Part shown: positions 36,372 through 44,523 of the stretch, piece after piece
Layout: each line of letters opens with the position of its first letter
How positions within the stretch are numbered: position 1 is the first letter of the stretch
Virus record (IMG/VR): IMGVR_UViG_3300037247_001096
Span: 1 to 64,000 of that record
DNA from: a virus
Direction: 5' to 3' (one strand)
DNA length: 64,000 nucleotides
Translations under genes and position numbers: made by a program
The notes under the pieces: model-generated
Databases searched by the model: none
What the model was told of the DNA's origin: nothing
What the model saw: only the letters and a program-made list of their open reading frames with translations

Positions 36372-36711
36372 GAATTGCCGATACTGCGGAGGGCCGGCGG
36401 AGGAGCAGGAGCATGTGGTACCACGGTGTAACGGCGGCGATGGTGCGGCGTTTACTAATCTGGTGATGTCCTGCAAGCGCTGCAACGCCGCAAAGGGCAG
36501 GGAGGCCGGGTTCACCATGAGGAGGAGCAGATTGTACTGGCACGGGCGCCTTGTCGCCCCGAAATCCATCTTCGGCGCCGAGCTCATGCGGGAGGTGGAG
36601 GCCCAGCGCCGGGCCAGGCAGCTTGCGCAAGGACTGGGTTACCTGGTAGACTTCAAGAAGAGGAACGAGGAGAGAGTTCAGGAGGTGCATCATGACCAAC
36701 CCTATCAGTAG
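36295..36711 (+). CDS. HNH endonuclease
   Basis: 138 residues from ATG 36295 with AAGGAGG upstream. RNCRYCGGPA, then EHVVPRCNGGDGAAFTNLVMSCKRCNAAKG is a textbook HNH motif, with a basic C-terminal helix. It could be a homing enzyme or a phage utility nuclease; being in frame with its operon and ATG-coupled to the next gene, the latter is possible. Confidence 0.8.
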   Translation: MTRRRNRRPSPPNRRMVLKFLRLRDRNCRYCGGPAEEQEHVVPRCNGGDGAAFTNLVMSCKRCNAAKGREAGFTMRRSRLYWHGRLVAPKSIFGAELMREVEAQRRARQLAQGLGYLVDFKKRNEERVQEVHHDQPYQ

Positions 36712-37165
36712 GTTCTTTGGCGGGCGACCACAGACAACAGTCCAGGGGGTAGGCGCTGCTAGTCCGGCCCCACCCGTCCCGTCCCGAGTCGACACCTGTA
36801 CCAAGTGCTATGGGTACTTCCGGGTGGATTCCCTGAAGCCTTTCTACCGAGGTACAGTTCTCTTCACTGGGGAGGGTGCCGACATTTACAGGCCCCACTT
36901 CGAGACGGCCTATTACTGCCAGAGATGCGAGCCGGTCGCCCCTATCGTGTTTGTCCTACAGGACTCCAAGGGGGAGGAACTGGAGACGCGGTGCCTCACG
37001 GTGGAGCACGGGTGGTTCCAGGACGTGGATAAAGAGAGCGGCGAAGACCGCTACACCGTATCCCTCGAAGATTACAACCACACCTTCTGCATGAATTGTG
37101 GTCAGCGCATCGAGGAGACGGAGTGTCAGGAGCACCGCCCTTCGGCCAAGAAGGAAAAGAAGTAA
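36692..37165 (+). CDS. Protein with three CxxC pairs
   Basis: 157 residues; ATG 36692 carries the cassette AGGAGGTGCATCATG and overlaps the HNH end. TCTKCYGYF, YCQRCE and FCMNCGQR suggest two zinc sites; basic end KKEKK. Unrecognised. Confidence 0.6.
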   Translation: MTNPISRFFGGRPQTTVQGVGAASPAPPVPSRVDTCTKCYGYFRVDSLKPFYRGTVLFTGEGADIYRPHFETAYYCQRCEPVAPIVFVLQDSKGEELETRCLTVEHGWFQDVDKESGEDRYTVSLEDYNHTFCMNCGQRIEETECQEHRPSAKKEKK

Positions 37166-37184
37166 CCATAAGAGGAGGCATATC

Positions 37185-37358
37185 ATGACTGACGAGATTC
37201 CCTCGACCGGCCCCTGCATCGTCTGCAAAGAGGAGCCCAGCGACGAGAACCTCTGCTACGGGTGCAAAGCGCTTGTCTGCGACGACTGTTATCTGAGTGA
37301 CATCTTCAGGTTCACCCACCGTCCAGAAGAGCACATTGCCCTCACTGCCAGGAATTAA
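37185..37358 (+). CDS. Small Cys-rich protein
   Basis: 57 residues from ATG 37185 (AGAGGAGGCATATC). PCIVCKEEP, LCYGCKALVCDDCY and a His (THRPEEH) suggest a treble-clef or B-box-like zinc fold. Confidence 0.6.
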   Translation: MTDEIPSTGPCIVCKEEPSDENLCYGCKALVCDDCYLSDIFRFTHRPEEHIALTARN

Positions 37359-37642
37359 GTCGTGAGCGAAATCGAAAGTACCGGCGACGTATCCGAGCAC
37401 AGGTCATTGGGCACTACGGAGCCAGGTGTGTCTGCTGTGGGGAGGAACGGAACGAGTTTCTCACCGTTGACCATATTGAGGGGGGTGGACTCGCTGACCG
37501 GAAGCGGGCCTCTAGTTGGTATTGGTATGTCAATATTATAAGGGAGGGCTTCCCTGATAATCTACGGTTGCTGTGTTGGAACTGCAACTGTGCACTTGGA
37601 AAATATGGTTACTGTCCCCACCAGAGGGAGGTACAATCATAA
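37301..37642 (+). pseudogene. HNH endonuclease remnant without start codon
   Basis: The frame is open from 37301 to TAA 37640-37642 and encodes a full HNH C-terminal part: YGARCVCCGEE, VDHIEGGG, LRLLCWNCNCALGKYGYCPH. It matches the family of 48564-49100. No ATG, GTG or TTG occurs in the frame before the domain, and its 5' part overlaps the upstream Cys-rich gene. It is either a 5'-truncated remnant or is expressed by frameshift or a rare start. Confidence 0.65.
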
Positions 37643-37992
37643 AAGCTCTGACAATCTCCGACGGTGGGTATCGCTTTCAGCTCCTCCTGCGTGGGGACGT
37701 AGACCTGCCGGCCGTCACCATCCGAGAGGAGCCGGCCCACATGCAGTTTATTTCCTGGTGGAGGGGCCAGTGCAAACAGCGGAGCATTGCCTACGTCTAC
37801 CGAGTTGCGGAGCCTCAAGGAATCCGCATCGTGCAGAACCTACTAAAGAAGCACACATTCGAGGAGCTCCAGCAATTGTCCAACCACTTCTTCCTTGATT
37901 ATGGTGAGCGGCTGCGCTCTGACGCCCGCCATTTCTCTATTTTCGCTAGCCTGGTGGAGACACTGAAGGGAGAGCTCCGTGACCGAGCCTAG
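37636..37992 (+). CDS. Unknown protein with apparent AUC/AUA start
   Basis: 118 residues if started at ATC 37636, or 117 at ATA 37639; GGGAGGTACA lies directly upstream, matching the phage cassette with ATG replaced. The only canonical in-frame starts lie inside the HNH remnant (37573). The protein (KALTISDGGYRFQLLLRGDVDLPAV, later QNLLKKHTFEELQQLSNHFF) has ordinary coding composition. Function unknown. Confidence 0.5.
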   Translation: MIKALTISDGGYRFQLLLRGDVDLPAVTIREEPAHMQFISWWRGQCKQRSIAYVYRVAEPQGIRIVQNLLKKHTFEELQQLSNHFFLDYGERLRSDARHFSIFASLVETLKGELRDRA

Positions 37993-38353
37993 AGAGCTTA
38001 CAGACAGCACCAAGAAGGCTAAGGCGCTGCTAGCCGCGGCGAGCAAGCCCTGTAGCTTCGCGCAGGGGTATGGCCCGTGCCTGCATCAGGAGAGGGCTAA
38101 GGAAGACCTCGCCGCCCTCGCCCCCGACATCCTCGCCTGGGCCATCTCAGTGGTGGAGGTGCTGGAGGATGCCGATTGCGCCTACGATCACGCAACCTAC
38201 TACCATCCTGGTAGGGACTGCCTTGAGTTTAGGTTTTGTGATGTCATGTGTTCGCGCTGCAAGGCCCTCGCCGCCTGGGCCGAGCTAGAAAGGAAGATGC
38301 CATGCGTGGGGAGAACAGCCCGACGACAGCGAAGGAGAGGTGCTGGTGGCTAG
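37979..38353 (+). CDS. Unknown early protein with Cys pairs
   Basis: 124 residues from GTG 37979, overlapping the previous stop. Helical with CSFAQGYGPCLHQ and C-SRCKALAAWAELE; basic end. Related in composition to the next two products; unrecognised. Confidence 0.55.
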   Translation: MTEPRELTDSTKKAKALLAAASKPCSFAQGYGPCLHQERAKEDLAALAPDILAWAISVVEVLEDADCAYDHATYYHPGRDCLEFRFCDVMCSRCKALAAWAELERKMPCVGRTARRQRRRGAGG

Positions 38354-38595
38354 CTTGGGCGGAGGAGGGAGTCGATGGCGTTGAGGGCTGCCACGATGAG
38401 ATGTTCCTTCGCCTCATCGCCGACGTAGACCGCCAGACCTTGCTGGTGGAGGGGCTGGTCGGGGCGCTGGAGGCAATGGTGCTGGCTGATTGCAAGACTG
38501 CATATCCAGAAGACCATGCGATCTATCCTGCCCGTCGCAGGGCCGATGCCCTCCTCCACAGCGTCCGCAAGGCCCAGAGGAAGGAGAAGGCATGA
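38302..38595 (+). CDS. Unknown early protein
   Basis: 97 residues from ATG 38302 (AAGGAAG upstream), overlapping its neighbour. Helical: CHDEMFLRLIADVDRQTLLVEGLVGALEAMV, then a basic end. Unrecognised. Confidence 0.55.
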   Translation: MRGENSPTTAKERCWWLAWAEEGVDGVEGCHDEMFLRLIADVDRQTLLVEGLVGALEAMVLADCKTAYPEDHAIYPARRRADALLHSVRKAQRKEKA

Positions 38596-39005
38596 AAGAG
38601 CAACACGACGACCGTACTCACGGCCACGGAGGGCCGATCAGCGGCGTCTCTGAGCCGCACAGTCACCCGGAGCCCCCGCATCACCATCCAGCCAAGCCCG
38701 ACTCCGGCGACATCCTGCGCGACCTGATAGCAGCGGCCGGCAACCCGTGCAGCCAAATATGTGCTGATGAAGAACGTGAGGGCTTTCCACCATGCGTCAA
38801 GATGAGCAGGGCCAAGACCCGCCTCGCCGCCCTCGCTAAGCACCTAGGCCCGCTGCGGGAGGGGTTGAAACCCGTGACGACGAGCGCACATCAGCAGACA
38901 CCGCAGGGTCGCTGGGTGGTCTCTCTCACGGCTGAGGAGTGGGAACATCTCTGCGCCGCCAAGGACGCCCTGGACGTGGCGCTGCTAGAGGGACTAAAAG
39001 CATGA
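38592..39005 (+). CDS. His-rich early protein
   Basis: 137 residues from ATG 38592 (ATGA). First 35 residues hold many His (HDDRTHGHGG, HSHPEPPHHH), perhaps metal-binding or disordered; then ILRDLIAAAGNPCSQIC and LTAEEWEHLCAAKDALDVALL. Unrecognised. Confidence 0.55.
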   Translation: MKEQHDDRTHGHGGPISGVSEPHSHPEPPHHHPAKPDSGDILRDLIAAAGNPCSQICADEEREGFPPCVKMSRAKTRLAALAKHLGPLREGLKPVTTSAHQQTPQGRWVVSLTAEEWEHLCAAKDALDVALLEGLKA

Positions 39006-39256
39006 GTAATTTCTTTCGTAGATTCTGGCCCTGGCCAAAGGTTTTGGCCACAAAAGATCAGCGTATTGATGCCCTTACCTTTGCCGTCATACGCGGGGAG
39101 ATGACGATTCAAGAACTACAGGTAAAGGTAATAGAGCAGAAGAACATCATCGGGAATCTTGAATTGGAAGGCAGAAGACAGAAACGGGCCCTTACGGAAC
39201 GCTTAACCCCCTACTTAGGTTGGGACGAGTTACATGCGGAATTGAACCGCGAGTAA
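39002..39256 (+). CDS. Coiled-coil protein before the replicative helicase
   Basis: 84 residues from ATG 39002 (ATGA). A basic, aromatic N-terminus (SNFFRRFWPWPKV) is followed by a long charged helix (QELQVKVIEQKNIIGNLELEG). Position just upstream of the DnaB-like gene invites a loader or accessory role, without direct evidence. Confidence 0.55.
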   Translation: MSNFFRRFWPWPKVLATKDQRIDALTFAVIRGEMTIQELQVKVIEQKNIIGNLELEGRRQKRALTERLTPYLGWDELHAELNRE

Positions 39257-39262
39257 CACTCT

Positions 39263-40555
39263 ATGACGGGGGTATTTTGGTGCGTGTCCCTAGTGCTGAC
39301 CGACGAGGCATTCCTCGTTAAGTGGCACCACGCCCTGGTACCAGAATCTCTGTCGAGAGGGCCGCTACGTTTCCTCATGGCGGCCGCCCTCGAACACTGG
39401 GATTTGTATGGGAGGCGGATGGACTGGCCGTCGTTCCTGTACTGGGTAGATAACGGGGTGGAAGACCCAGACCTCCACGAAGAGTACCGCCAGATGTACT
39501 TAGACATCACCACTGCCTACGCCGTTACCGACAGCAGCCGCCCCACCGCCTGGGCTGCGGCTGAGGAGTGGGTGCAGAGCTACCACGTGGGTATGGCGCT
39601 TGACCGTGCCCGGGCTGCCCTCGTCGCCGGCGACCGGGGTGGCGCCTTTTCCGAGCTCCTAGGGCTGCGGGAGGTGACGGGAGAGGAGAAGGCCGCCCCA
39701 CCCATCAGCCTGGCGGACGCTCGTCTCGGTGAGCTGCTGAGGGCACGCCCCCAGGAGGAGGATGCCTGTCCTACGGGCATCGCCAAGGTGGACGAGCTCT
39801 GGGAGGGAGGTGTCTACCCGGGCGACCTGGCGGTGGTCGCAGCCGACACGAACGTGGGGAAGTCTCAGGTGCTATGCTACCTCGCCTCCTCTGCCTACTT
39901 CCACAACAAAAGAGTCCTCTACTATACATTTGAGCTCACCCAGACGCAGGTGGCGGAGCGAGTACTGACCGCTCTCTTCGAGTGCCCGAAGCAGGAACTG
40001 AATCCCGCCACCATAGTTGACGACCTGATGCGGTTCCGGGAGCGAAAGCAGATTGACAAGGGTTCCCTCGTCATTGACGATGGCGCCGCTATCCGCACTG
40101 TCGCCGACCTGGGGCGCCGGCTGGCGGAGGAGGACATTGACCTGGTGCTTCTCGACTCGGCGGACGACCTCCAGCCAAGCAGGAACTACACCAAAGCGTA
40201 TGAGGGTTTTGAAGAACTCTATCGTGACCTGCGGATTAATATCTGCCAGGGCCTGGAGCTACCAGTCTGGACATCGGTTCAGCTCAATCGTGACGCCGTA
40301 GAGAAGGCGAAGGTCAGCCTGAAGCATATGGGTGGTTCCTATGCCAAGGCCCAACGCCCACATCTCGTCCTCGGCATGAGCCAGACGCCCGACGAGCGGG
40401 ACTTCGATCTGGGGCCACTCGTGAAGTTGCACATACTCAAGGACACCATCCACGGTTCTAAGGGTAAGTGGTTCCGGCACCTGACGATGTTCGGCCGGGG
40501 GAGTAGAGGGTGGCCGGGATTCAGTTACTATCCCGACTGGGAGGATTTATCATGA
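39263..40555 (+). CDS. DnaB-like replicative helicase
   Basis: 430 residues from ATG 39263. A helical N-terminal domain (1-150) precedes a RecA-fold ATPase: GIAKVDELWEGGVYPGDLAVV, Walker A AADTNVGKSQ near 193-202, Walker B LVLLDSADDL near 294-303, and a sensor strand VWTSVQLNRD near 340. The order helicase then primase matches phage replisomes. It should unwind the fork as a hexamer. Confidence 0.8.
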   Translation: MTGVFWCVSLVLTDEAFLVKWHHALVPESLSRGPLRFLMAAALEHWDLYGRRMDWPSFLYWVDNGVEDPDLHEEYRQMYLDITTAYAVTDSSRPTAWAAAEEWVQSYHVGMALDRARAALVAGDRGGAFSELLGLREVTGEEKAAPPISLADARLGELLRARPQEEDACPTGIAKVDELWEGGVYPGDLAVVAADTNVGKSQVLCYLASSAYFHNKRVLYYTFELTQTQVAERVLTALFECPKQELNPATIVDDLMRFRERKQIDKGSLVIDDGAAIRTVADLGRRLAEEDIDLVLLDSADDLQPSRNYTKAYEGFEELYRDLRINICQGLELPVWTSVQLNRDAVEKAKVSLKHMGGSYAKAQRPHLVLGMSQTPDERDFDLGPLVKLHILKDTIHGSKGKWFRHLTMFGRGSRGWPGFSYYPDWEDLS

Positions 40556-40761
40556 CAAAATGGACAGTTGCCGAGGTACACCCAGGTCAGCTATACGAGT
40601 CAACCGACCCACGTGATGGCGGGCGCCGCGTTGAGGTTACGGAGATATTTGCTGGAGAGGTGGCAGTACGAAACATTCGCACAGGGCGAACAAGCTACAT
40701 CCGCAAACAGAACCTTTGCTCAACGCTAGGCAATCGGGGGTGGCGCCGGGTAGGTCGATGA
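40552..40761 (+). CDS. Small conserved-type beta protein (copy 1)
   Basis: 69 residues from ATG 40552 (ATGA). Pattern V-x-PGQ-x-Y-x(4)-PRDGGRRVEV, then VAVRNIRTGRTSYIRKQNL, GWRRV. The 54420-54626 product has the same V-x-x-GQ-W ... GW-L plan, so the two look paralogous. Possibly a small DNA- or RNA-binding barrel. Confidence 0.55.
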   Translation: MTKWTVAEVHPGQLYESTDPRDGGRRVEVTEIFAGEVAVRNIRTGRTSYIRKQNLCSTLGNRGWRRVGR

Positions 40762-41714
40762 ATACAAAGAAGCTGATCGCCGTTCTGGAAGACCACGGGT
40801 TCCACGTCTACCTTGCTGAGGGGGGCACTGAGTTGGTCATCGCCTGTCCCTTGTGTTTCGATGAGAAGCAGAAGCTCTACATCAGTGCCGCCACAGCCGC
40901 CTGGATTTGTTTTCGCTGCAATTCTCGTGGTGGGCTCCACTCCCTACTCCTGGAGGTGTGCGAGCTGTCACCTAATGAAGCGTATCCGATGGAGATGGCG
41001 CTCCTGGAGGGGAAGAAGCAGCGCCCTGCGCTCATCGTCTCCAGGCCGGCGCCGGCCTCTACCATCGAGCTGCCCCCTGGCTTCATGCCCGACCAGGGAG
41101 ACGGCCTTGCGGCCTGCTATCTCCAACACCGATGTCTGGATGGCGACTGGGCACCAGAGTTGGGGATTGGTTACTGCCTCGTTGGATACTACCATCATCG
41201 TGTAATCGTGCCGGTCGTGACGCAGGGGGCGCTCCGTACCTTCGTCGCCCGCACCTGGTTGGAGGACGAGCCAAAGAAAGTATTGATGCCACCCGGCAGC
41301 CAGGCCGAGCGTGCGTTGTTTGGGTACGATAACCTAGTCGGTGGGGAGACCGTCATCCTATGCGAAGGAGTATTTGACACCCTACGGATGTGGGCGGCAG
41401 GCTACCGTGAGGCCGTGGCCACCCTAGGCGCTCATGTCACCGAGCTCCAGCGCAATCTAGTGAAACGTCTTGCCCCTAGGAGCGTTGTTCTTCTTAGAGA
41501 CGCTGATGAGGCCGGCCGGGAGTCGGCCATCAAGGACGCCAAGGCGCTGAGTGAGGCGATGCTGAACGTGTCGATAGCAAACCTCCCCAACGGTACCGAC
41601 CCGGGGTCTGCATCGCCGGTACAAATCAGGCGGGCACTTGACGAAGCCCGGCCGGTTGAGTTACAGTTAGGAATCGAGGCTTTGAAGGAGGCGCATCATG
41701 GCAGGAAAGACTAA
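40758..41714 (+). CDS. DNA primase (CHC2 zinc and TOPRIM)
   Basis: 318 residues from ATG 40758 (ATGA). Zinc motif C30-x2-C33 and C51-x2-C54 at the N-terminus, then a catalytic core with TOPRIM signatures VILCEGVFDTLRM (Glu) and LLRDADEAGRE (DxD). It is shorter than bacterial DnaG and lacks a long helicase-binding domain. It makes RNA primers next to the helicase encoded two genes upstream. Confidence 0.85.
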   Translation: MNTKKLIAVLEDHGFHVYLAEGGTELVIACPLCFDEKQKLYISAATAAWICFRCNSRGGLHSLLLEVCELSPNEAYPMEMALLEGKKQRPALIVSRPAPASTIELPPGFMPDQGDGLAACYLQHRCLDGDWAPELGIGYCLVGYYHHRVIVPVVTQGALRTFVARTWLEDEPKKVLMPPGSQAERALFGYDNLVGGETVILCEGVFDTLRMWAAGYREAVATLGAHVTELQRNLVKRLAPRSVVLLRDADEAGRESAIKDAKALSEAMLNVSIANLPNGTDPGSASPVQIRRALDEARPVELQLGIEALKEAHHGRKD

Positions 41715-41826
41715 AGGAGTTATCGTCATCGAGGGAGGGTCAATAGAGGAAGTAGAAGCAGTGATCTCAGCAGCGGAGAAGGCCGTTGGGAAGCTGCCAA
41801 AGGTTTCTCTAACCATCTACAACTAG
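41698..41826 (+). CDS. 42-residue protein
   Basis: ATG 41698 with the cassette AAGGAGGCGCATC, overlapping the primase end. KTKGVIVIEGGSIEEVEAVIS then a helix and SLTIYN. Looks like a small alpha/beta peptide; unrecognised. Confidence 0.55.
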   Translation: MAGKTKGVIVIEGGSIEEVEAVISAAEKAVGKLPKVSLTIYN

Positions 41827-41836
41827 GAGGTGCATC

Positions 41837-42835
41837 ATGGCAAAGACTAAGAGCGACTTGAGTGGGTGGGCATCGGACATCGACAGCGAGGCGACCCGTG
41901 CTCTCATCGCACAGATCGCAGAGGAGGGGGAGAAGAAGCCCTGGGATAAGTTAGAGTCCGACCCTAAGAAGTTCATTGCGAACTACCGACGCATCTGTCC
42001 GAAGCGACCAGAGTGGCCAAACCCCTATCAAATCTTTCCCGTCCATTATCTCGGGCCAAACAGTAGGCTGGTGATCTGCCTCAAAGAGGCAGGCATAGGC
42101 GAGTGCCCCGCCTGTGTACTCCGCTGGCAGCTCCACGAAGCCAAGGCTGAGGCAGAAGCGCGTGGCCTCCGAGCGTCAATCCGCACATTCCTCAACGTCG
42201 TGCGCCTCGACAAAGAGGGGAACATCGCCGAGGACAAGGTGTTCCTACTGGGGCTGAACCAGCTCCAGTTCCTGGGCAAGAGGGGCGTCGAGTACGACTC
42301 AGACGAGGAGTCCGAGCTGCCGTTGTTCAACTTCTTTGAGAAGTATGGCGACCTCTCCCACGTGGAGACCGGCCGCGACCTGCTCATCAAGGCCAAAGAC
42401 GACAAGCAGGGGGACTACAACGTACAGAAGCTCAAGTTCTCGGTCGCTGACCCGAGCCCCTTCCCCGGCACCAGCGAGTTGCTGGAGGAGAACCTGGTCG
42501 ACCTACCAACAGTGGTGACCGCAATGGAACCGACTGAGATGGTAGCCACTATCGAGGGGCGGGCCACCGGCGCCATGCAGCTCGCTGCACCAGGTACGGC
42601 GCCGGCAGCACAGCTCCCGGCACCGACCGAGGCGCCGGCCAAGGCGAGCCGCTTTGGTGGGGCGGAGGATGAAGAGGAAGCTACGGAACCCGAGGCGTCG
42701 AGAGAGGAGCCTGCTGCCGAACAGCCGGCCGAGGCGGGTGAAAAGGAGGATGCTCGCGCAGCGGCGCAGCCTCCCAAGACCGACCCGGCCGCCGCTATCG
42801 AGCGGCTTCGCAAGAACCAGGGCAACGGGAGCTAA
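41837..42835 (+). CDS. gp32-like single-stranded DNA-binding protein
   Basis: 332 residues from ATG 41837, cassette AGGAGGTGCATCATG. A basic/aromatic core (VHYLGPNSRLVICLKEAGIGECPACVL) with C-x2-C, then FLNVVRLD, FNFFEKYGDLSHVETGRDLLIKAK matches the layout of T4 gp32-type proteins. The C-terminal 90 residues are disordered and strongly acidic (DEEEATEPEASREE), the usual partner-recruiting tail. Confidence 0.7.
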   Translation: MAKTKSDLSGWASDIDSEATRALIAQIAEEGEKKPWDKLESDPKKFIANYRRICPKRPEWPNPYQIFPVHYLGPNSRLVICLKEAGIGECPACVLRWQLHEAKAEAEARGLRASIRTFLNVVRLDKEGNIAEDKVFLLGLNQLQFLGKRGVEYDSDEESELPLFNFFEKYGDLSHVETGRDLLIKAKDDKQGDYNVQKLKFSVADPSPFPGTSELLEENLVDLPTVVTAMEPTEMVATIEGRATGAMQLAAPGTAPAAQLPAPTEAPAKASRFGGAEDEEEATEPEASREEPAAEQPAEAGEKEDARAAAQPPKTDPAAAIERLRKNQGNGS

Positions 42836-42838
42836 ACG

Positions 42839-42994
42839 ATGAGTTATCTGAAGATACGCTCTGGTACCTGCTCTAAGTGTGGTTTCGACGGTCTCCCCCC
42901 GAAGTACGTTAGGGGGATTCGCCCATCGTTGGAGTTTCGATGTCCCTGCGGGTTTACCTGGCAGGAACCCACTAACGACAGCGTAAACAGATGA
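42839..42994 (+). CDS. 51-residue zinc-ribbon protein
   Basis: ATG 42839; C11-x2-C14 and C35-x-C37 with FRCPCGFTW. Stop overlaps the RecA-like start (ATGA). Likely a small zinc protein. Confidence 0.55.
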   Translation: MSYLKIRSGTCSKCGFDGLPPKYVRGIRPSLEFRCPCGFTWQEPTNDSVNR

Positions 42995-44031
42995 GTGACC
43001 CCCAGGCTGTAGTCAAGCGTCTACAGAAGGACGCCGACCTAACTGTTCAAGTTGGGCGGGACGGCCCCATCATGGCCGAGCCCACGGGATACGTGTCGAC
43101 GAGGTGCCCCATGCTGGACTACCTCATAGGCAAGCCCGGCGTCCCCCTTGGGGGTATCACTCTACTAGTAGGCGCTTACGGGTCTGGGAAGAGCACCATC
43201 GTCTTGAGCATCCTGGCGGAGATGCAGGCCCAAGGGGGGCGGGCCGTCATCTTTGACACCGAGGGGCGCCTTAATTTTCCTCGTGCGGAGAAGTTGGGCG
43301 TCAATGTGGATGAACTTATTGTCGCCCAGCCCGACACTTTGGAGGAAGCCTTCGACGGGGTGAAGCAGATGATTCACGTCGCGCGGGAGGAGTTTGATGA
43401 GGACGAGCAAATCGTCATCGCCCTCGACTCCATCGCCGGCGCTCCTATGGAGAAGGAAGTGAAGGGTGAGAAGATGGGGCTTGGCGCCCAGGCTGTCCTC
43501 ATCAAGAGGGAGCTCCGGGTCATGAGTAACCTTGTGAACCGCCAGCGTATCGGCTTGGTCATTACATCGCAACCCCGGCAGAAGATTAACCTCGGCGCGT
43601 GGGGTGCTCCGGCCCCTAGTTGGTTGGGGGAAGACCCCCTGGGCCACGCCGCAATGACCACCATCCGCCTGCAAGAGCAGAAGAAGTTTGGCCCCGACCC
43701 CGAGAGTCCTATCGGGCACCACATCCTAGCGACGTTGGTGGATACCCGCATTGCTGGCTGCACCGTCCCCGAGTGTCAGACCTGCACCCGGAAGGACTTC
43801 AAGCGGACGTTCGACTTCTTCGACGCCACCGGCCCCGACTTCTTTGGGTCAGCCCTCGATGTGCTGATGGAGCAGAAGGTCATTTCTTACAGCGGTGGTT
43901 GGTACTCATATAAGGAGACGAAGTTTCGTCGAGACGACTTCGAGGCTCAAGTGGAGAAAGACCCCTCCATCCTTGACGCCCTCGGGCAGATACTCCAAGG
44001 GGGACATCACGAAGAAGGGAAGAACACATGA
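42991..44031 (+). CDS. RecA/UvsX-like recombinase
   Basis: 346 residues from ATG 42991 (ATGA). Walker A GAYGSGKST at 61-69, FDTEGRLN near 88, Walker B IVIALDSIAG near 141, and a loop region with SQPRQKINLGAWG. An unusual C-x4-C-x2-C cluster (GCTVPECQTC) lies near residue 253. It would form filaments on single-stranded DNA for recombination-dependent replication with the neighbouring Mre11/Rad50 genes. Confidence 0.8.
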   Translation: MSDPQAVVKRLQKDADLTVQVGRDGPIMAEPTGYVSTRCPMLDYLIGKPGVPLGGITLLVGAYGSGKSTIVLSILAEMQAQGGRAVIFDTEGRLNFPRAEKLGVNVDELIVAQPDTLEEAFDGVKQMIHVAREEFDEDEQIVIALDSIAGAPMEKEVKGEKMGLGAQAVLIKRELRVMSNLVNRQRIGLVITSQPRQKINLGAWGAPAPSWLGEDPLGHAAMTTIRLQEQKKFGPDPESPIGHHILATLVDTRIAGCTVPECQTCTRKDFKRTFDFFDATGPDFFGSALDVLMEQKVISYSGGWYSYKETKFRRDDFEAQVEKDPSILDALGQILQGGHHEEGKNT

Positions 44032-44249
44032 GCAATATCCAAGTCCACCAAGCCGACATAGAGACGGTGTGCCTTCGGTTCGCCCACGATTATTTTGGCC
44101 TCGCCTTCGACGAACTTGAAGACGAATACGAAGATAGAGGTCTTACCATTGGGGGTGCACAAACCATTGAACTAACCGTGACCCCCGACATCGCACGCCA
44201 GTTGAGGGACGCTCTCAACCGGGAGCTAGAGGATGATACGAACGCCTAG
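44028..44249 (+). CDS. Unknown small acidic protein
   Basis: 73 residues from ATG 44028 (ATGA). Acidic alpha/beta (FDELEDEYEDRG, IELTVTPDIARQLRDALNREL). Unrecognised. Confidence 0.55.
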   Translation: MSNIQVHQADIETVCLRFAHDYFGLAFDELEDEYEDRGLTIGGAQTIELTVTPDIARQLRDALNRELEDDTNA

Positions 44250-44523
44250 CTGTCAGTTCTACTCGTCGGCCGCGTCAAGCTGCCACCGCCGGCCCACCAC
44301 CCACTACTATGGGAGTGTGGAGCGTGGCCCTATGTGGTTGTGCGTGAACAAGCACCTCAAGGCGCAGGACAATCGTGACCGGGAGATGCGAGAGCAGGAA
44401 ATGGATGCGATTCTTCGGGAGAAGATGATGGCTGACGGTATTCTCCTTCAGCAAATTACAGAGGTGGCCCTGAACATGCTGGAGCCCCACCCATGGAACG
44501 GCGAGGTATATCTTGATGCCTAG
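44233..44523 (+). CDS. Unknown small protein
   Basis: 96 residues from ATG 44233, overlapping the previous gene by 17 bases. Starts with Cys/His (CQFYSSAASSCHRR, later WLCVNKH), then a charged helix RDREMREQEMDAILREKMM. Unrecognised. Confidence 0.5.
   Translation: MIRTPSCQFYSSAASSCHRRPTTHYYGSVERGPMWLCVNKHLKAQDNRDREMREQEMDAILREKMMADGILLQQITEVALNMLEPHPWNGEVYLDA

Noticed and set aside
37362-37541. GTG-started frame overlapping the HNH remnant
   Set aside because: Encodes low-complexity sequence, whereas the other frame encodes a clear HNH domain.
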